A DNA stretch of 55,688 nucleotides from Gemmataceae bacterium (lineage in GTDB: Bacteria; Planctomycetota; Planctomycetia; Gemmatales; Gemmataceae). Of this stretch, positions 16,111 through 24,983 are shown piece after piece. How positions within the stretch are numbered: position 1 is the first letter of the stretch; each line of letters begins with the position of its first letter. The stretch is taken from contig JAIEPT010000018.1 in assembly GCA_019748295.1 (NCBI GenBank), positions 1 to 55,688 on the forward strand, given 5' to 3'. Below the pieces are notes generated by a model. That model searched no databases. It had not been told where the DNA came from and saw only the letters and a list, made by a program, of their open reading frames with translations. The position numbers and the translations under genes are program-made.

Positions 16111-16881
16111 TTACTGGATGACTTTTTTGGTGTCCTTCGTCCGCGGCTCGGTGGAACCCGCTTTCGATTCGGTGTGCTTCACGATGCAGCGATTCGTTCC
16201 CGGGCCAAGGTTGCGGACTTCGACACGGTAGTTCCCGGTCTTCGGGATGCGGAAGGTCACCGTCGAATCCTTGCAATACTGCTCGTCTTTTCTGATCTCT
16301 TTGTCGTCCGTCCCGAACACATGCACATCCACGTCGCTCGCCTTCTCGGCGCCGACCCCGATGTAAACAAGTTGGCCCGCCTCCCACTTGCAGTCGATGT
16401 CCTTCTGCTTGTTCTCCTCGATGTCCATCGGCTTCAGCTCGACGATTCTGCCGAAATCGATGTCTGCTTCGCTCCCCGAATGCTCGAACTTGCAGCGGTT
16501 GGGACCTGGGCCGACGTTGATGAGCGACACGCGATAAATCTTCGTTTTCAGCGGGGTGAACGCGATTTCGCAATCCTTCGGCTCGCCGACGTCGTTGGCG
16601 AGTTCAGCCCCTTCGAGGTCGTCCAGGTAAAGGTCGATGTCCGTATCCATCTCGCTCGTGACGCGGACGGTCGCACGCTCATTGGGCGGGAAGGTGAGGA
16701 AGAAGGTCTTCTTCTCGAGTTCCGCCATGTCGAAGGTCTGCACCTTCCTGGAATTGGCCTTCGCCTTCACCGGAATCGGGGGCGGCGACGGAGCCTTGGT
16801 CGCGGGGCGTTCATCACCTGTTTGGGCGAACGCAAACGACACGGCAAGCAGCAACAGCGAGGTTCCGAGCAATCGATGCAT
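16111..16881 (-). CDS. Secreted protein with two homologous domains
   Basis: The 256-residue protein has a signal peptide (MHRLLGTSLLLLAVSFAFAQ) and then two similar domains of about 95 residues. Each ends in a near-identical signature: YRVSLINVGPGPNRCKFEH in the first and YRVEVRNLGPGTNRCIVKH in the second. Each also contains an Asp-rich segment (DIDLYLDD / DVDVHVFG) and a pair of cysteines that could form disulphides. The folds resemble pre-peptidase C-terminal (PPC-like) beta sandwiches, but I do not recognise the family firmly. A start 12 codons upstream (16917) is possible. Confidence 0.75.
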   Translation of the reverse strand: MHRLLGTSLLLLAVSFAFAQTGDERPATKAPSPPPIPVKAKANSRKVQTFDMAELEKKTFFLTFPPNERATVRVTSEMDTDIDLYLDDLEGAELANDVGEPKDCEIAFTPLKTKIYRVSLINVGPGPNRCKFEHSGSEADIDFGRIVELKPMDIEENKQKDIDCKWEAGQLVYIGVGAEKASDVDVHVFGTDDKEIRKDEQYCKDSTVTFRIPKTGNYRVEVRNLGPGTNRCIVKHTESKAGSTEPRTKDTKKVIQ

Positions 16882-16982
16882 GGCGGCAATCCCAAGGACG
16901 GCAGAGGCGTGCTTCATGGTATTCCGACGAGGCGTTCGATGGCAAAGTTTTTTCGCTCGCCTTCCGGGTCGGATAAAAAGTT

Positions 16983-17098
16983 CCAAGTCCAGGGGCGAGC
17001 GGAGCGAGCTCCTGGGTTCCAGACCGCGGATCTGTCTTTCATCCTTCGCTTCGGACACTCCGATCCCAGGAGCTCGCTACGCTCGCCCCTGGGCTTGG
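16983..17098. repeat. Palindromic repeat (CCAGGGGCGAGCGGAGCGAG type)
   Basis: The arms at 16983-17020 and 17062-17098 are inverse complements with few mismatches (CAGGGGCGAGCGGAGCGAGC against GCTCGCTACGCTCGCCCCTG). It lies between the two-domain secreted protein and the P450 gene, both on the minus strand. Confidence 0.85.
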
Positions 17099-17198
17099 CG
17101 TGGTGCATCACTGCATCCCGCCTTTATCCGTATCCTCTGAGAACAGATAGAAATGCGGCCCAATGCGGAATGTCGCGCGATGGCACATCGCGAAGGCA

Positions 17199-18467
17199 TC
17201 ATGAACCCACTGCAGCGGGGTGGACAACGCTGAGGTTGGCCATGCGGAATCGGCTGCGAGGAAGGGCGGGGAGGCGGGACATGTCGATTCGCAGGTCTTG
17301 CGCCGGCGCCGCGAACTTGATCTCACGCGTAAGGAACTCGGCGGACACTTTGAGCAGCTCAACGGAGATCGGTTCGCCGGGGCAGCGGTGGGTCACGTGG
17401 GAATCGCCGCCCCCTTGGGGGATGAAGCTGAACAGGTCGGGCTGGGCGCGGAGGAAACGCTCGGGGCGGAAGAGGTTTGGCTGATCCCAGAGACGCGGGT
17501 CGTGATCGGTGCCGTAAAGGTCGAGCAAGGCGGTCATTCCTTTCTTGAACTCCAGCCCTTTCCATTGGAAATCGCGACGGACGAGCGCCCCGGTCATGGG
17601 GAAGAACGGATAGAAACGCCGTACTTCCTGGGCGAACGCTTCGAGATAGGCGGGGTCGCCTCCAGCAACCTTGATGCGGACTTCCGGATGTTCATGCAAC
17701 GCAAGCGCGGCGAACGTGATGAATACCGACACGGCAACGGTGGGCCGCAACACGTTGATCAGTTCCACGGCGGCGACATGCGGCGTAAGGAAAGCCCCTT
17801 TCGGATCGCGGGCAAACGCCATGACATGGGCGGCTGAGCCTTCCGGCGGCTGCAGTTCGCGGCGGCGAATCTGTTCGATCATGCCGGCAATCCAGCGGTC
17901 GGCCCGTTTGCGAGCGAGCCGGGCCCACCAGTGCGGCGGTCCCATGCTGCCCGCCTTGTCGAACAGCGCCATCAACTCGCTCGCCCGTTGCTTCGTTTCG
18001 GATTCGGCAAGCGGCACGCCCGCCCAACTGCAGACGGCGCGGGTAATGACTTCTTGCAATTCCTGGTAAAGCACCACCTCAGGCTTTTCCGCCCAACGCA
18101 TGGCTGCGGAGCGCAATTCGAGACGCAAGCGTTCGCCGAGAGGAACAACGGATTCAGGCGTGATGAGCGAGGTGAAGAGTCGCTTGCGTTGCTTGTGTTC
18201 CTCGTCATCCAGCGTCTGCACGCCGCCGCGACCGAACAGCGTTTTCACGATCCGGCTCGGGGCGGCGCCTTGACGCTGGAAGCGGGTTTCGTCGTAAAAG
18301 AGTTCGGCCGCGTCCCGGCCGATCATGCAAATGTGCTTTTGCAGCAGGATGCGAGTGGTAAAGACGTCGGAACCCACCTCTTTGCTGCGAAGTGAAATGA
18401 AGCGATACGGATCGCGGGCGATGGCGAGCGTGCTCTCGTAATGCTTGTCGAAGGGAATGTCGGCCAT
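17199..18467 (-). CDS. CYP152-family cytochrome P450, putative fatty-acid peroxygenase
   Basis: The 422-residue protein matches the length of the H2O2-using CYP152 peroxygenases. The heme loop is FIPQGGGDSHVTHRCPGE with the cysteine ligand at about residue 362. The I-helix carries LRPTVAVS with Arg241-Pro242, the pair that in this family replaces the usual acid-alcohol and binds the fatty-acid carboxylate. The residue aligned with position 85 of the characterised enzymes is Gln (GGVQTLDD), as in hydroxylating members, rather than the His of decarboxylating OleT. This implies hydroxylation of fatty acids without a reductase partner, and indeed no ferredoxin or reductase gene is nearby. It lies 64 bases after a DUF4058 gene. 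Confidence 0.92.
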   Translation of the reverse strand: MADIPFDKHYESTLAIARDPYRFISLRSKEVGSDVFTTRILLQKHICMIGRDAAELFYDETRFQRQGAAPSRIVKTLFGRGGVQTLDDEEHKQRKRLFTSLITPESVVPLGERLRLELRSAAMRWAEKPEVVLYQELQEVITRAVCSWAGVPLAESETKQRASELMALFDKAGSMGPPHWWARLARKRADRWIAGMIEQIRRRELQPPEGSAAHVMAFARDPKGAFLTPHVAAVELINVLRPTVAVSVFITFAALALHEHPEVRIKVAGGDPAYLEAFAQEVRRFYPFFPMTGALVRRDFQWKGLEFKKGMTALLDLYGTDHDPRLWDQPNLFRPERFLRAQPDLFSFIPQGGGDSHVTHRCPGEPISVELLKVSAEFLTREIKFAAPAQDLRIDMSRLPALPRSRFRMANLSVVHPAAVGS

Positions 18468-18531
18468 GGTCGTCTCATCTGCGAGTCCGTGGTCTTACGC
18501 AGATAAGTGATGCAAGGCGGATGCCGCCGAT

Positions 18532-19311
18532 TCACTTTTGCGCACTCGCGGCTTGAATGCGGTCGCGAGCCCAGGCTCGCGTTTCCTCGGAGAGCCCCGG
18601 CAATTCGCGACCATAGTTGAGCGAACGGGCATATCGGCCGCGTTGAAACGTCGTATCGAAGACGGCCTGAAGATCGACATGAATATCCGGATCCGGCGCA
18701 CGCAACGGCACGGGCAAGGTCGGCAGACGATCGCGGATCGACCATGCGTAAACCTGGCACTCCACCCGTCGTTCCGCCCGTGTCAGATAGGCGAGATAAT
18801 CTCCCTGCGGAAGCGGCCTCGGAAACTTCAACCGTTGGCCCTGGATGAGGAAGTCCAGTTCGAGAAGGTTGATCGCCTCGGCGGGGAGAAGCATGCTTCG
18901 CTTGGCGCTGTACTGAAGAAAACCATCTCCCGTCTTGTTGGCGGACGAGAGCAACTCGATCACGGTGACTAAATCGCGTTCGGGTCGATGCAAAATCTCA
19001 ACCCGCGTCTCACGCACTTCTTCGTAGAAAGCTTGAGTGATCGTCTGGGGGTCGAGAGTCGCGATGCCGGAACTGCCTCGCGGACGGGATTGATTCGATG
19101 AATCATGGCTGATGGCCACATCGGGATACACCAGCTTGACCAATTCCTCCGGCATTTGCACCAACCGAACGCTCTCGTCGATTCGGCCTTCGTATGCATC
19201 GGGCAAACCGTCAGCAATGCTTTCGCAGAGGTGCAAAATGAAGCGTGCATGGAAGTCGCGCCAGAACGCGGGATCTTCGAGATTCGGGTTCATTCCGGGG
19301 AACGGGTTCAT
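18532..19311 (-). CDS. DUF4058 family protein (copy 1)
   Basis: A 259-residue protein starting MNPFPGMNPNLEDPAFW, the hallmark of DUF4058, a family common in planctomycetes and cyanobacteria with no established function. Other conserved-looking parts are RETRVEILHRPERDLVTVIELLS and YAWSIRDRLPTLPVPL. The pattern of an ELLS/KNR-like core with acidic residues recalls PD-(D/E)XK-like folds, but I cannot confirm this. GAGGAG lies seven bases before the ATG. The P450 gene follows after 64 bases and is probably co-transcribed. Confidence 0.85.
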   Translation of the reverse strand: MNPFPGMNPNLEDPAFWRDFHARFILHLCESIADGLPDAYEGRIDESVRLVQMPEELVKLVYPDVAISHDSSNQSRPRGSSGIATLDPQTITQAFYEEVRETRVEILHRPERDLVTVIELLSSANKTGDGFLQYSAKRSMLLPAEAINLLELDFLIQGQRLKFPRPLPQGDYLAYLTRAERRVECQVYAWSIRDRLPTLPVPLRAPDPDIHVDLQAVFDTTFQRGRYARSLNYGRELPGLSEETRAWARDRIQAASAQK

Positions 19312-19392
19312 CGCCGAACTCCTCTGCAAATACATCGCTTATTGTAACGCTTCCGATGGACTCAGTTCGCCTTGCCCCGCATGTCGATCCCG
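19290..19392. repeat. Direct repeat, proximal copy (DUF4058 upstream region)
   Basis: About 103 bases covering the first codons and upstream region of DUF4058 copy 1 are nearly identical to 20363-20463 upstream of copy 2, with only about three differences by eye. On the minus strand both carry a TACAAT that could be a -10 element. Confidence 0.9.
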
Positions 19393-19541
19393 GCCGATCA
19401 TGCAGATAGGCTTTTGCAACAGGATGCGGGTGTTGAAGAAGTCGGCTCCGACTTTTTTGTTGCGACGTGAAATGAAGCGATACGGATCCGGGCGATCGCA
19501 AGGGTGCTCTCGTAGTGCTTGTCGAAGGGAATGGCGGCCAT
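19390..19541 (-). pseudogene. Truncated, frameshifted 5' fragment of the P450 gene
   Basis: The fragment begins MAAIPFDKHYESTLAIAR, matching the start of the intact P450 at 18467, then loses one base (CGCGATCCG became CGGATCCG) so the frame shifts. Correcting this restores YRFISRRNKKVG and a match through the CMIGRD segment. It ends abruptly at about 19390 where it meets the upstream region of DUF4058 copy 1. It is the scar of a tandem duplication spanning the P450 5' end and a DUF4058 gene. Confidence 0.9.
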
Positions 19542-19605
19542 GATTGTCCTATCTGCAAGTCGTTGAGCTGAGCAGACGGGCGATGCAAGGCGGGATGCTG
19601 CCCAT

Positions 19606-20382
19606 TTACTTTTGCGCGGTCGCAGCTTGAATGCGCTCGCGTGCCCACGCTTGCGTTTCGGCGGAGAGCCACGGAAGATCTCGGCCGTACTCGAGCGAGG
19701 GGCCATAGAGGCCCCGCTCGAACGCAAGATCGAACACCTCTTGCAGATCGACATGCAGATCGGGATCCGGATGTCGCAGGGGCAAGGGCAATGTCGGGAG
19801 GCGATCCCGAATCGACCAGGCGTAGACTTCGCACGCATTGCATTGTTCAGCCCGAGTGAGAAACGCATATTCCTCGCCGCGGGGCAACGCTTTCAGCAAT
19901 TGCAGCCGCTCGCCCTGAGCAAGCAAATCCACTTCAAGCAAATGAACCGGTTTTTCCAACAGAGCACTTCGCTTCGCGCGGTATTGGCGGTATCCTTCGC
20001 CGACTTTGTTGGCGGGAGAGAGCAATTCCAGCACGGCAACGAGCGTGCGATGGGGGCGATGCAAAATCTCGATGCGCGTCTCGCGAACTTCGTCCGTCAC
20101 CTCCTGCGGGATGATCTCCGGTTCGAGCATTACGACTCTTGAAGCGCCGAAGCGAGGAGGCGAAGGCCGTTCCGAACGAGTCACTGCAACGTCGGGGTAA
20201 ATCAACTTGAAGGTTTCAGGATCGAGTTGAACGAGACGAACCCGCTCGTTGATGCGCGCCTCGTAAGCATTCGGCAATTGGCGGGCGATGGTCGCGCGCC
20301 AGCACGAAATGAACTCATGGTGAAAGTCCGGCCAGAATGCGGGATCTTCGAGATACGGGTTCATTCCAGGGAACGGGTTCAT
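19606..20382 (-). CDS. DUF4058 family protein (copy 2)
   Basis: A 258-residue paralogue of the gene at 18532-19311, starting MNPFPGMNPYLEDPAFW and ending ERIQAATAQK. The two proteins share the same length, start and end, but roughly 40 percent of positions differ by eye. GAGGAG lies seven bases before the ATG. It is followed by the P450 fragment at the same 64-base distance seen in copy 1. It is transcribed divergently from the O-methyltransferase gene. The function is unknown. Confidence 0.85.
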   Translation of the reverse strand: MNPFPGMNPYLEDPAFWPDFHHEFISCWRATIARQLPNAYEARINERVRLVQLDPETFKLIYPDVAVTRSERPSPPRFGASRVVMLEPEIIPQEVTDEVRETRIEILHRPHRTLVAVLELLSPANKVGEGYRQYRAKRSALLEKPVHLLEVDLLAQGERLQLLKALPRGEEYAFLTRAEQCNACEVYAWSIRDRLPTLPLPLRHPDPDLHVDLQEVFDLAFERGLYGPSLEYGRDLPWLSAETQAWARERIQAATAQK

Positions 20383-20463
20383 CGCCGAACTCCTCTGCAA
20401 GTACATCGCTTATTGTAACGCTTCCGATGGACTCAGTTCGCCTTGCCCCGCATGTTGATCCCG
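20363..20463. repeat. Direct repeat, distal copy (DUF4058 upstream region)
   Basis: The partner of the repeat at 19290-19392. Homology ends at about 20463, where the unique region before the O-methyltransferase begins. Confidence 0.9.
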
Positions 20464-20521
20464 CTAGACTTTCGCCCTTGGGCCGCTGAGTGGCGGCCCG
20501 TCGATTTTAGGAGAGCCCGCG

Positions 20522-21529
20522 ATGGCCGAAGCACTTCCTCCTCGCCTCCGTTTGCTGCAGATGGGTACCGGTTACTGGGTCTCGCAAGCGATCTATGTCG
20601 CGGCGAAATGGAAGCTCGCGGACCATGTCAAAGCGGGCGTTCGGAAAGCGGAGGATTTGGCGGCCAAGACGGGAGCGCAGCCGCGCCCGCTCTATCGCCT
20701 GATGCGTGCCCTCGCCAGCGTCGAAATCTTCGCGGAGGAAGCGGATGGCGGCTTCGCTCTCACGCCGCTCGCGGAACTCCTCGTGGATGAACTCGGTTCC
20801 ATGCGGGCGCCGGCGCTCATGATGGGGGACGAGCACTACGCATCGTGGGGCCAACTCGAACACAGCGTTCGCACCGGCAAACCCGCCTTCGACCACATTT
20901 ACGGCAAGCCGGTCTTTCAATATCTCGGCGAACAGCCCGAACAGGCGAAAATCTTCGATGCCGCGATGACCGGCATCCATGGACCCGAAACGCCCGCGAT
21001 GGTCGATGCTTACGATTTCACCGGCATTCAGACGCTCGTCGACGTCGGCGGCGGCAACGGCACCTTGCTCTCCGCCGTCCTTCGAAAGTACCCGGCCATG
21101 AAGGGCATTCTGTTCGATTTGCCGCAGGTCGTCGAACGGGCCGCCGGAGTGTTGCGGGATCAGGGCGTGGCCGACCGTGTCCGCTGCGAGCCGGGCAATT
21201 TCTACGAAACGACGGCCTCGGGCGGCGACGCTTACATGATGCGTCACATCCTCCATGACTGGACGGACGACCAATGCGCCACCATCCTCGGCCATGTCCG
21301 CAAGGCGATCCCGAAGACGGGCCGTTTGCTGGCGATCGAATGCGTGATTCAGCCGGGCAATGCGCCGGGCTGGGGCAAGTTTCTCGATCTCAACATGCTG
21401 GTCATCCCTGGCGGGCAGGAGCGGACCGAAGCGGAGTTCCGCACGCTGTTCGAAAAGGCCGGCTTCCGCCTGGAAAAGATCGTGCCCACGCGGACGGAGG
21501 TCAGCGTCCTCGAAGCACGGCCCGTCTGA
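20522..21529 (+). CDS. SAM-dependent O-methyltransferase (class II small-molecule type)
   Basis: The 335-residue protein has an N-terminal winged-helix dimerisation domain (YWVSQAIYVAAKWKLADHV, then RPLYRLMRALASVEIF) and a C-terminal Rossmann domain with the SAM motif LVDVGGGNGTLLSAVL at about residues 169-184. The later segment MRHILHDWTDDQC supplies the histidine used as base in acetylserotonin/hydroxyneurosporene-type O-methyltransferases. The substrate is unknown; phenolic or polyketide hydroxyls are typical. GGAG lies upstream of the ATG. Confidence 0.9.
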   Translation: MAEALPPRLRLLQMGTGYWVSQAIYVAAKWKLADHVKAGVRKAEDLAAKTGAQPRPLYRLMRALASVEIFAEEADGGFALTPLAELLVDELGSMRAPALMMGDEHYASWGQLEHSVRTGKPAFDHIYGKPVFQYLGEQPEQAKIFDAAMTGIHGPETPAMVDAYDFTGIQTLVDVGGGNGTLLSAVLRKYPAMKGILFDLPQVVERAAGVLRDQGVADRVRCEPGNFYETTASGGDAYMMRHILHDWTDDQCATILGHVRKAIPKTGRLLAIECVIQPGNAPGWGKFLDLNMLVIPGGQERTEAEFRTLFEKAGFRLEKIVPTRTEVSVLEARPV

Positions 21530-21603
21530 CGGCGTTTGCACGTCAGCGAGTAAGATAGGGGCAGCCGGTCGTTCCACGCCGCCCGGCGCCTCTTTGGTCC
21601 GCG

Positions 21604-22986
21604 ATGCCTCGATTGCTCTTCATCACCGGGAAATTGGCGGAACCGTCGCTGCGGCGCGTGCTCGACGAACTGGCCCCGCGGGCCGGGTTCGAGTATGAAG
21701 TCGCCGTGCTGCCGATCACGGTCGTCGCCCTCGCCTCCACCGATTGGATCGCCCGCCACACGCAGCCGCCAACGAACGTCGAACGAGCTATCCTCCCCGG
21801 ACTTTGCAATGGCCCGCTCGATCCGCTGCGTACAGCGTGGCCGAATGTAGCCATCGAACGCGGCCCCAAAGACCTTCGCGAGTTGCCCGAATACTTCGGC
21901 AAATCCCCCGCATCCCGCGAAGGCTACGGCGCCTTCGACCTTCGCATCCTCGCCGAGATCAACCACGCTCCCCGGCTCGATATCGAAACGCTGATTGCCC
22001 AAGCCCAAAAGGCGAAAGCTGACGGCGCCGATCTCATCGACCTTGGTTGCATCCCTGGTTCGCGCTGGGCCAATGTCGGCGATGCGGTTCGCTGTCTGCG
22101 CGATCTGGGCCTGCATCTCTCCATCGACACGTTCGATCCGCTCGAAGCCGCTGACGCATGCCGGGCTGGGGCGGAACTCGTGCTCAGCGTCAACCGCACG
22201 AATCGCGAAGCCGCCCGAGATTGGGGAGCCGAAGTGGTCGTCGTGCCCGACGACATCGCCACCATGGGCGGGTTGGAGGAAACGATGGCCTACCTCGATG
22301 CGGCAAAGGTTCCCTACCGTATCGATCCGATTCTCGAGCCGATCGGTTTCGGTTTCGCCGCATCGCTGAACCGCTATCTCGAAGCGCGCCGACGTTGGCC
22401 GCAGGCTGAAATCATGATGGGCATCGGCAACTTGACGGAACTGACGGAGGTGGATTCAGCCGGCGTCAACGCGATGCTGATCGGCTTCTGCCAAGAGGTC
22501 GGCATCCGCAGCGTGCTGACGACGGAGGTCGCGAATTGGTGCCGATCCTGCGTCCGCGAAATCGATCTGCTTCGTCGCGTCATGCATCACGCGGTTACGC
22601 AGAAAACGATCCCCAAGAGCCTGGAGCCGGATCTCGTCTTGCTCCGCGACTCCAAGCTGCGTGAGTTCGGCGATGCAGGTTTGGCGGAATTAGCAAAGCA
22701 GATTGCCGACCGAAACATCCGCGTCTTCGCCGAACGCGGCGAGATTCACGCGATGAACGCCGATATGCACCTGCGCGGCGCCGATCCGTTCGCCCTGTTC
22801 GCCGCCATGTGCGAGCGGGGCGAGTTCGATGCGTCCCACGCGTTTTACCTTGGCTACGAGATGGCGAAGGCCGTCACCGCGCTGACGCTCGGCAAGAACT
22901 ACGTGCAGGACCAGGCGCTGAACTGGGGTTTTCTGTCCGTCCCCGAAGAAAGCCACCGGGGCCCTGCATCGAAAAAGGATGGATGA
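21604..22986 (+). CDS. DUF6513 / dihydropteroate synthase-like protein
   Basis: The 460-residue protein has an N-terminal alpha/beta domain (LLFITGKLAEPSLRRVL) and a central TIM-barrel part resembling dihydropteroate synthase (GADLIDLGCIPGSRW; LHLSIDTFDPLEA; AELVLSVN). This matches the DHPS-related family found in methanogens and in planctomycetes with tetrahydromethanopterin C1 genes, where a role in pterin cofactor synthesis is proposed. No other methanopterin gene is in the window. It follows the O-methyltransferase by 74 bases. The start lacks a strong ribosome binding site. Confidence 0.8.
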   Translation: MPRLLFITGKLAEPSLRRVLDELAPRAGFEYEVAVLPITVVALASTDWIARHTQPPTNVERAILPGLCNGPLDPLRTAWPNVAIERGPKDLRELPEYFGKSPASREGYGAFDLRILAEINHAPRLDIETLIAQAQKAKADGADLIDLGCIPGSRWANVGDAVRCLRDLGLHLSIDTFDPLEAADACRAGAELVLSVNRTNREAARDWGAEVVVVPDDIATMGGLEETMAYLDAAKVPYRIDPILEPIGFGFAASLNRYLEARRRWPQAEIMMGIGNLTELTEVDSAGVNAMLIGFCQEVGIRSVLTTEVANWCRSCVREIDLLRRVMHHAVTQKTIPKSLEPDLVLLRDSKLREFGDAGLAELAKQIADRNIRVFAERGEIHAMNADMHLRGADPFALFAAMCERGEFDASHAFYLGYEMAKAVTALTLGKNYVQDQALNWGFLSVPEESHRGPASKKDG

Positions 22987-23324
22987 CGTCTTCGCTTAGC
23001 TTAGAGGTTGTTTGGGAACCCCTGTCTTCCGCTTGCGGCTTAGCGTTCGGAGAAAGCCCTGGTCTCGCTCAGCTAAGGCGAGCGGCAGAGACAATCTCCG
23101 CTCCCTCTGGCGCGCAGTCCGCGCTCCGCTGCGCGTCGCGGCTATTGATCGTCAGGCAGCGAAAGCGCAGAGGCAGGTCTTGCTCCCCTCTCCCTCCGGG
23201 AGAGGGGCTGGGGGTGTCTTTTCTTGCGAACGGCGAGCAAGTTATCGCGTCGCATGGGGCGAAGGTTCTTCCCTCACCCCCAGCCCCTCTCCCGGGGAGC
23301 GTGAGGACTGCTTTCGCCGCGCGT
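22987..23324. other. Intergenic region with mixed repeats
   Basis: No gene is seen between the convergent DUF6513 and kinase genes. It holds the C/T-tract repeat at 23183-23298 and, at about 23113-23146, a single arm (GTCCGCGCTCCGCTGCGCGT) of the palindrome found complete at 26333-26422. Confidence 0.6.
23183..23298. repeat. Inverted CCCCTCTCCCTCCGGGAGAG repeat
   Basis: The left arm at 23183-23216 (CTCCCGGAGGG-type hairpin plus GGGGCTGGGGGTG) and the right arm at 23272-23298 (CACCCCCAGCCCCTCTCCC) are inverse complements. It could form a large hairpin between converging genes. Confidence 0.8.
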
Positions 23325-24953
23325 CTAGACCGGCGACTGCTTCTTGACGCCGCTGACGCGTTCTTCGTGCACGCTGCGTTCTTCTTCCGCGCGACGCATC
23401 TGGCGGCGCAGGTGCAATCCGAGCATCAGCAAGGTCAATGACCACAGCATGCCGAACCCGAGGGGAGCCCATTCGAGCCGCAGCGGCATGGCGATCCCCA
23501 TTGCGATAAACGCGAGAGCCAGCGCGTAGCATCGGCCCCAGTAGTTCGCCCCCATCGCGAACAAGCCGACGCCCGACATCATGGCGATGAACGGATACGG
23601 CAACAACTCCGGCAGATAGCGCGTCGCCTCGTTTCCTTCTTCGATCGCCTCGACCACTCGCAGCACGCGAGTCGTGACGACCGTGCCGCCATAGGCGAGG
23701 AAGTAGCCGATCCAGATGCTCCATAGTTCGCGCTCCGCAGGCGTCGTCGGCAGCAGTCGGGCGCTGCCGCGATGCCAGAAAAAGAGGAACGCCAGCAGCA
23801 CGAACTGGGTGAACCGCGCGGAGAAAACCAACACCTGCGGCTGTCGCCGCTGGATCAGCAGAAATACCAGGACATGCTCGATGGCGATTACGGCCGCCAT
23901 CCACAGCAGCATCGAACTCCAGGCGTGAAACGAGCCGTCATAGCGGCTGCGATCGAGCATCCGCGTGAGCCGGTCGAGCACATTGAAGCTGCGGGCTTCG
24001 ATCGATTCGCCTTCGAGATAACGGTGCAAATCGGCCGCGAGTTGGTCGGCGCCCGCGTAGCGAAGCGTGGGCTCCTTTTCGAGGCATTTGAGGCAAATCG
24101 TTTCGATATCGTGGTCGACTGCCGGGCTGACGGCAGACGGCGGCGCAGGGTCGTTGTTCACGACTTGGAGAATAGTCTCCAGCGGGGTGTCGCCGCGGAA
24201 AGGCGGTCGGCCGGCGATCAGCTCATAGAGAATGGCGCCGAGGCTGAAGACGTCCGTGGCGGGGCCGATATCCTTGAGCCGGCCTTCGGCCTGTTCCGGG
24301 GCCATGTAGCTTGGCGTGCCAAGAACCGCTCCGCTACGCGTTTTCGCCGAATCGACTCCAAGCCTTTTGGCGAGGCCGAAGTCGGTCACGTGCGGCAAGT
24401 CCTCGAGATCGATCAGCACATTCGACGGCTTGAGATCGCGATGAACGATGCCCTGCTTGTGGGCATGATGCACCGCCTGCGCGATCAGCTTGACGTAACG
24501 TGCGGCGACGCGCTGGGGCATCGGCCCGTGCGAAACGAGTTCCGCGAGGCTTTTTCCCTCGATGTATTCCATCGTGAAGAAGTGCTGCCCATCGACCTCG
24601 CCGATGTCGTGGACCGCGACGATGCTGGGATGCTGCAACCGAGCGGCGGCTTCGGCCTCGGTGCGGAAGCGAAGCACTTCCTCCGCATTGGCAAGACGGC
24701 CGGCGAGGATCATCTTCAGCGCGACGACGCGATTAAGTTCGCGTTGCCGGGCGCGATAAACGACCCCCATGCCGCCGCGGGCGACTTCGTTCAGCAGTTC
24801 GTAGCCGCCAAAGGCTTGAGGCGAAAGCGCTGCCGCTGGGGGAGTTTTCGAAGACGTGTCGCGGAACGTCGCCTGTTCATCGACCGGCAGCCGCGGGTCG
24901 GCCGGGCGACCTGAAGCCGCGTTCGGAAGGTAGGGCCGAGTCAGGTCGTCCAT
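23325..24953 (-). CDS. Membrane-anchored PknB-type Ser/Thr protein kinase
   Basis: A 542-residue Hanks-type kinase. The kinase domain covers about residues 51-320, with the glycine loop RGGMGVVYRA, ATP-binding Lys80, catalytic HRDLKPSN (171-178), DFG (191-193) and YMAPEQAEG. A C-terminal region of about 200 residues contains about six hydrophobic helices (for example SMLLWMAAVIAIEHVLVFLL), so the kinase is tethered by a polytopic domain instead of a single helix with external sensors. This layout is frequent in planctomycetes. It is the last gene of a minus-strand cluster with the small membrane protein and hemC. Confidence 0.93.
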   Translation of the reverse strand: MDDLTRPYLPNAASGRPADPRLPVDEQATFRDTSSKTPPAAALSPQAFGGYELLNEVARGGMGVVYRARQRELNRVVALKMILAGRLANAEEVLRFRTEAEAAARLQHPSIVAVHDIGEVDGQHFFTMEYIEGKSLAELVSHGPMPQRVAARYVKLIAQAVHHAHKQGIVHRDLKPSNVLIDLEDLPHVTDFGLAKRLGVDSAKTRSGAVLGTPSYMAPEQAEGRLKDIGPATDVFSLGAILYELIAGRPPFRGDTPLETILQVVNNDPAPPSAVSPAVDHDIETICLKCLEKEPTLRYAGADQLAADLHRYLEGESIEARSFNVLDRLTRMLDRSRYDGSFHAWSSMLLWMAAVIAIEHVLVFLLIQRRQPQVLVFSARFTQFVLLAFLFFWHRGSARLLPTTPAERELWSIWIGYFLAYGGTVVTTRVLRVVEAIEEGNEATRYLPELLPYPFIAMMSGVGLFAMGANYWGRCYALALAFIAMGIAMPLRLEWAPLGFGMLWSLTLLMLGLHLRRQMRRAEEERSVHEERVSGVKKQSPV

Positions 24954-24983
24954 GGCAGCACGAGGATCATCGAGGGGAGATTC

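Noticed and set aside
23772-24914. Long plus-strand ORF antisense to the kinase
   Set aside because: It lies opposite a clearly conserved kinase and has no family features. It is a shadow typical of GC-rich DNA.
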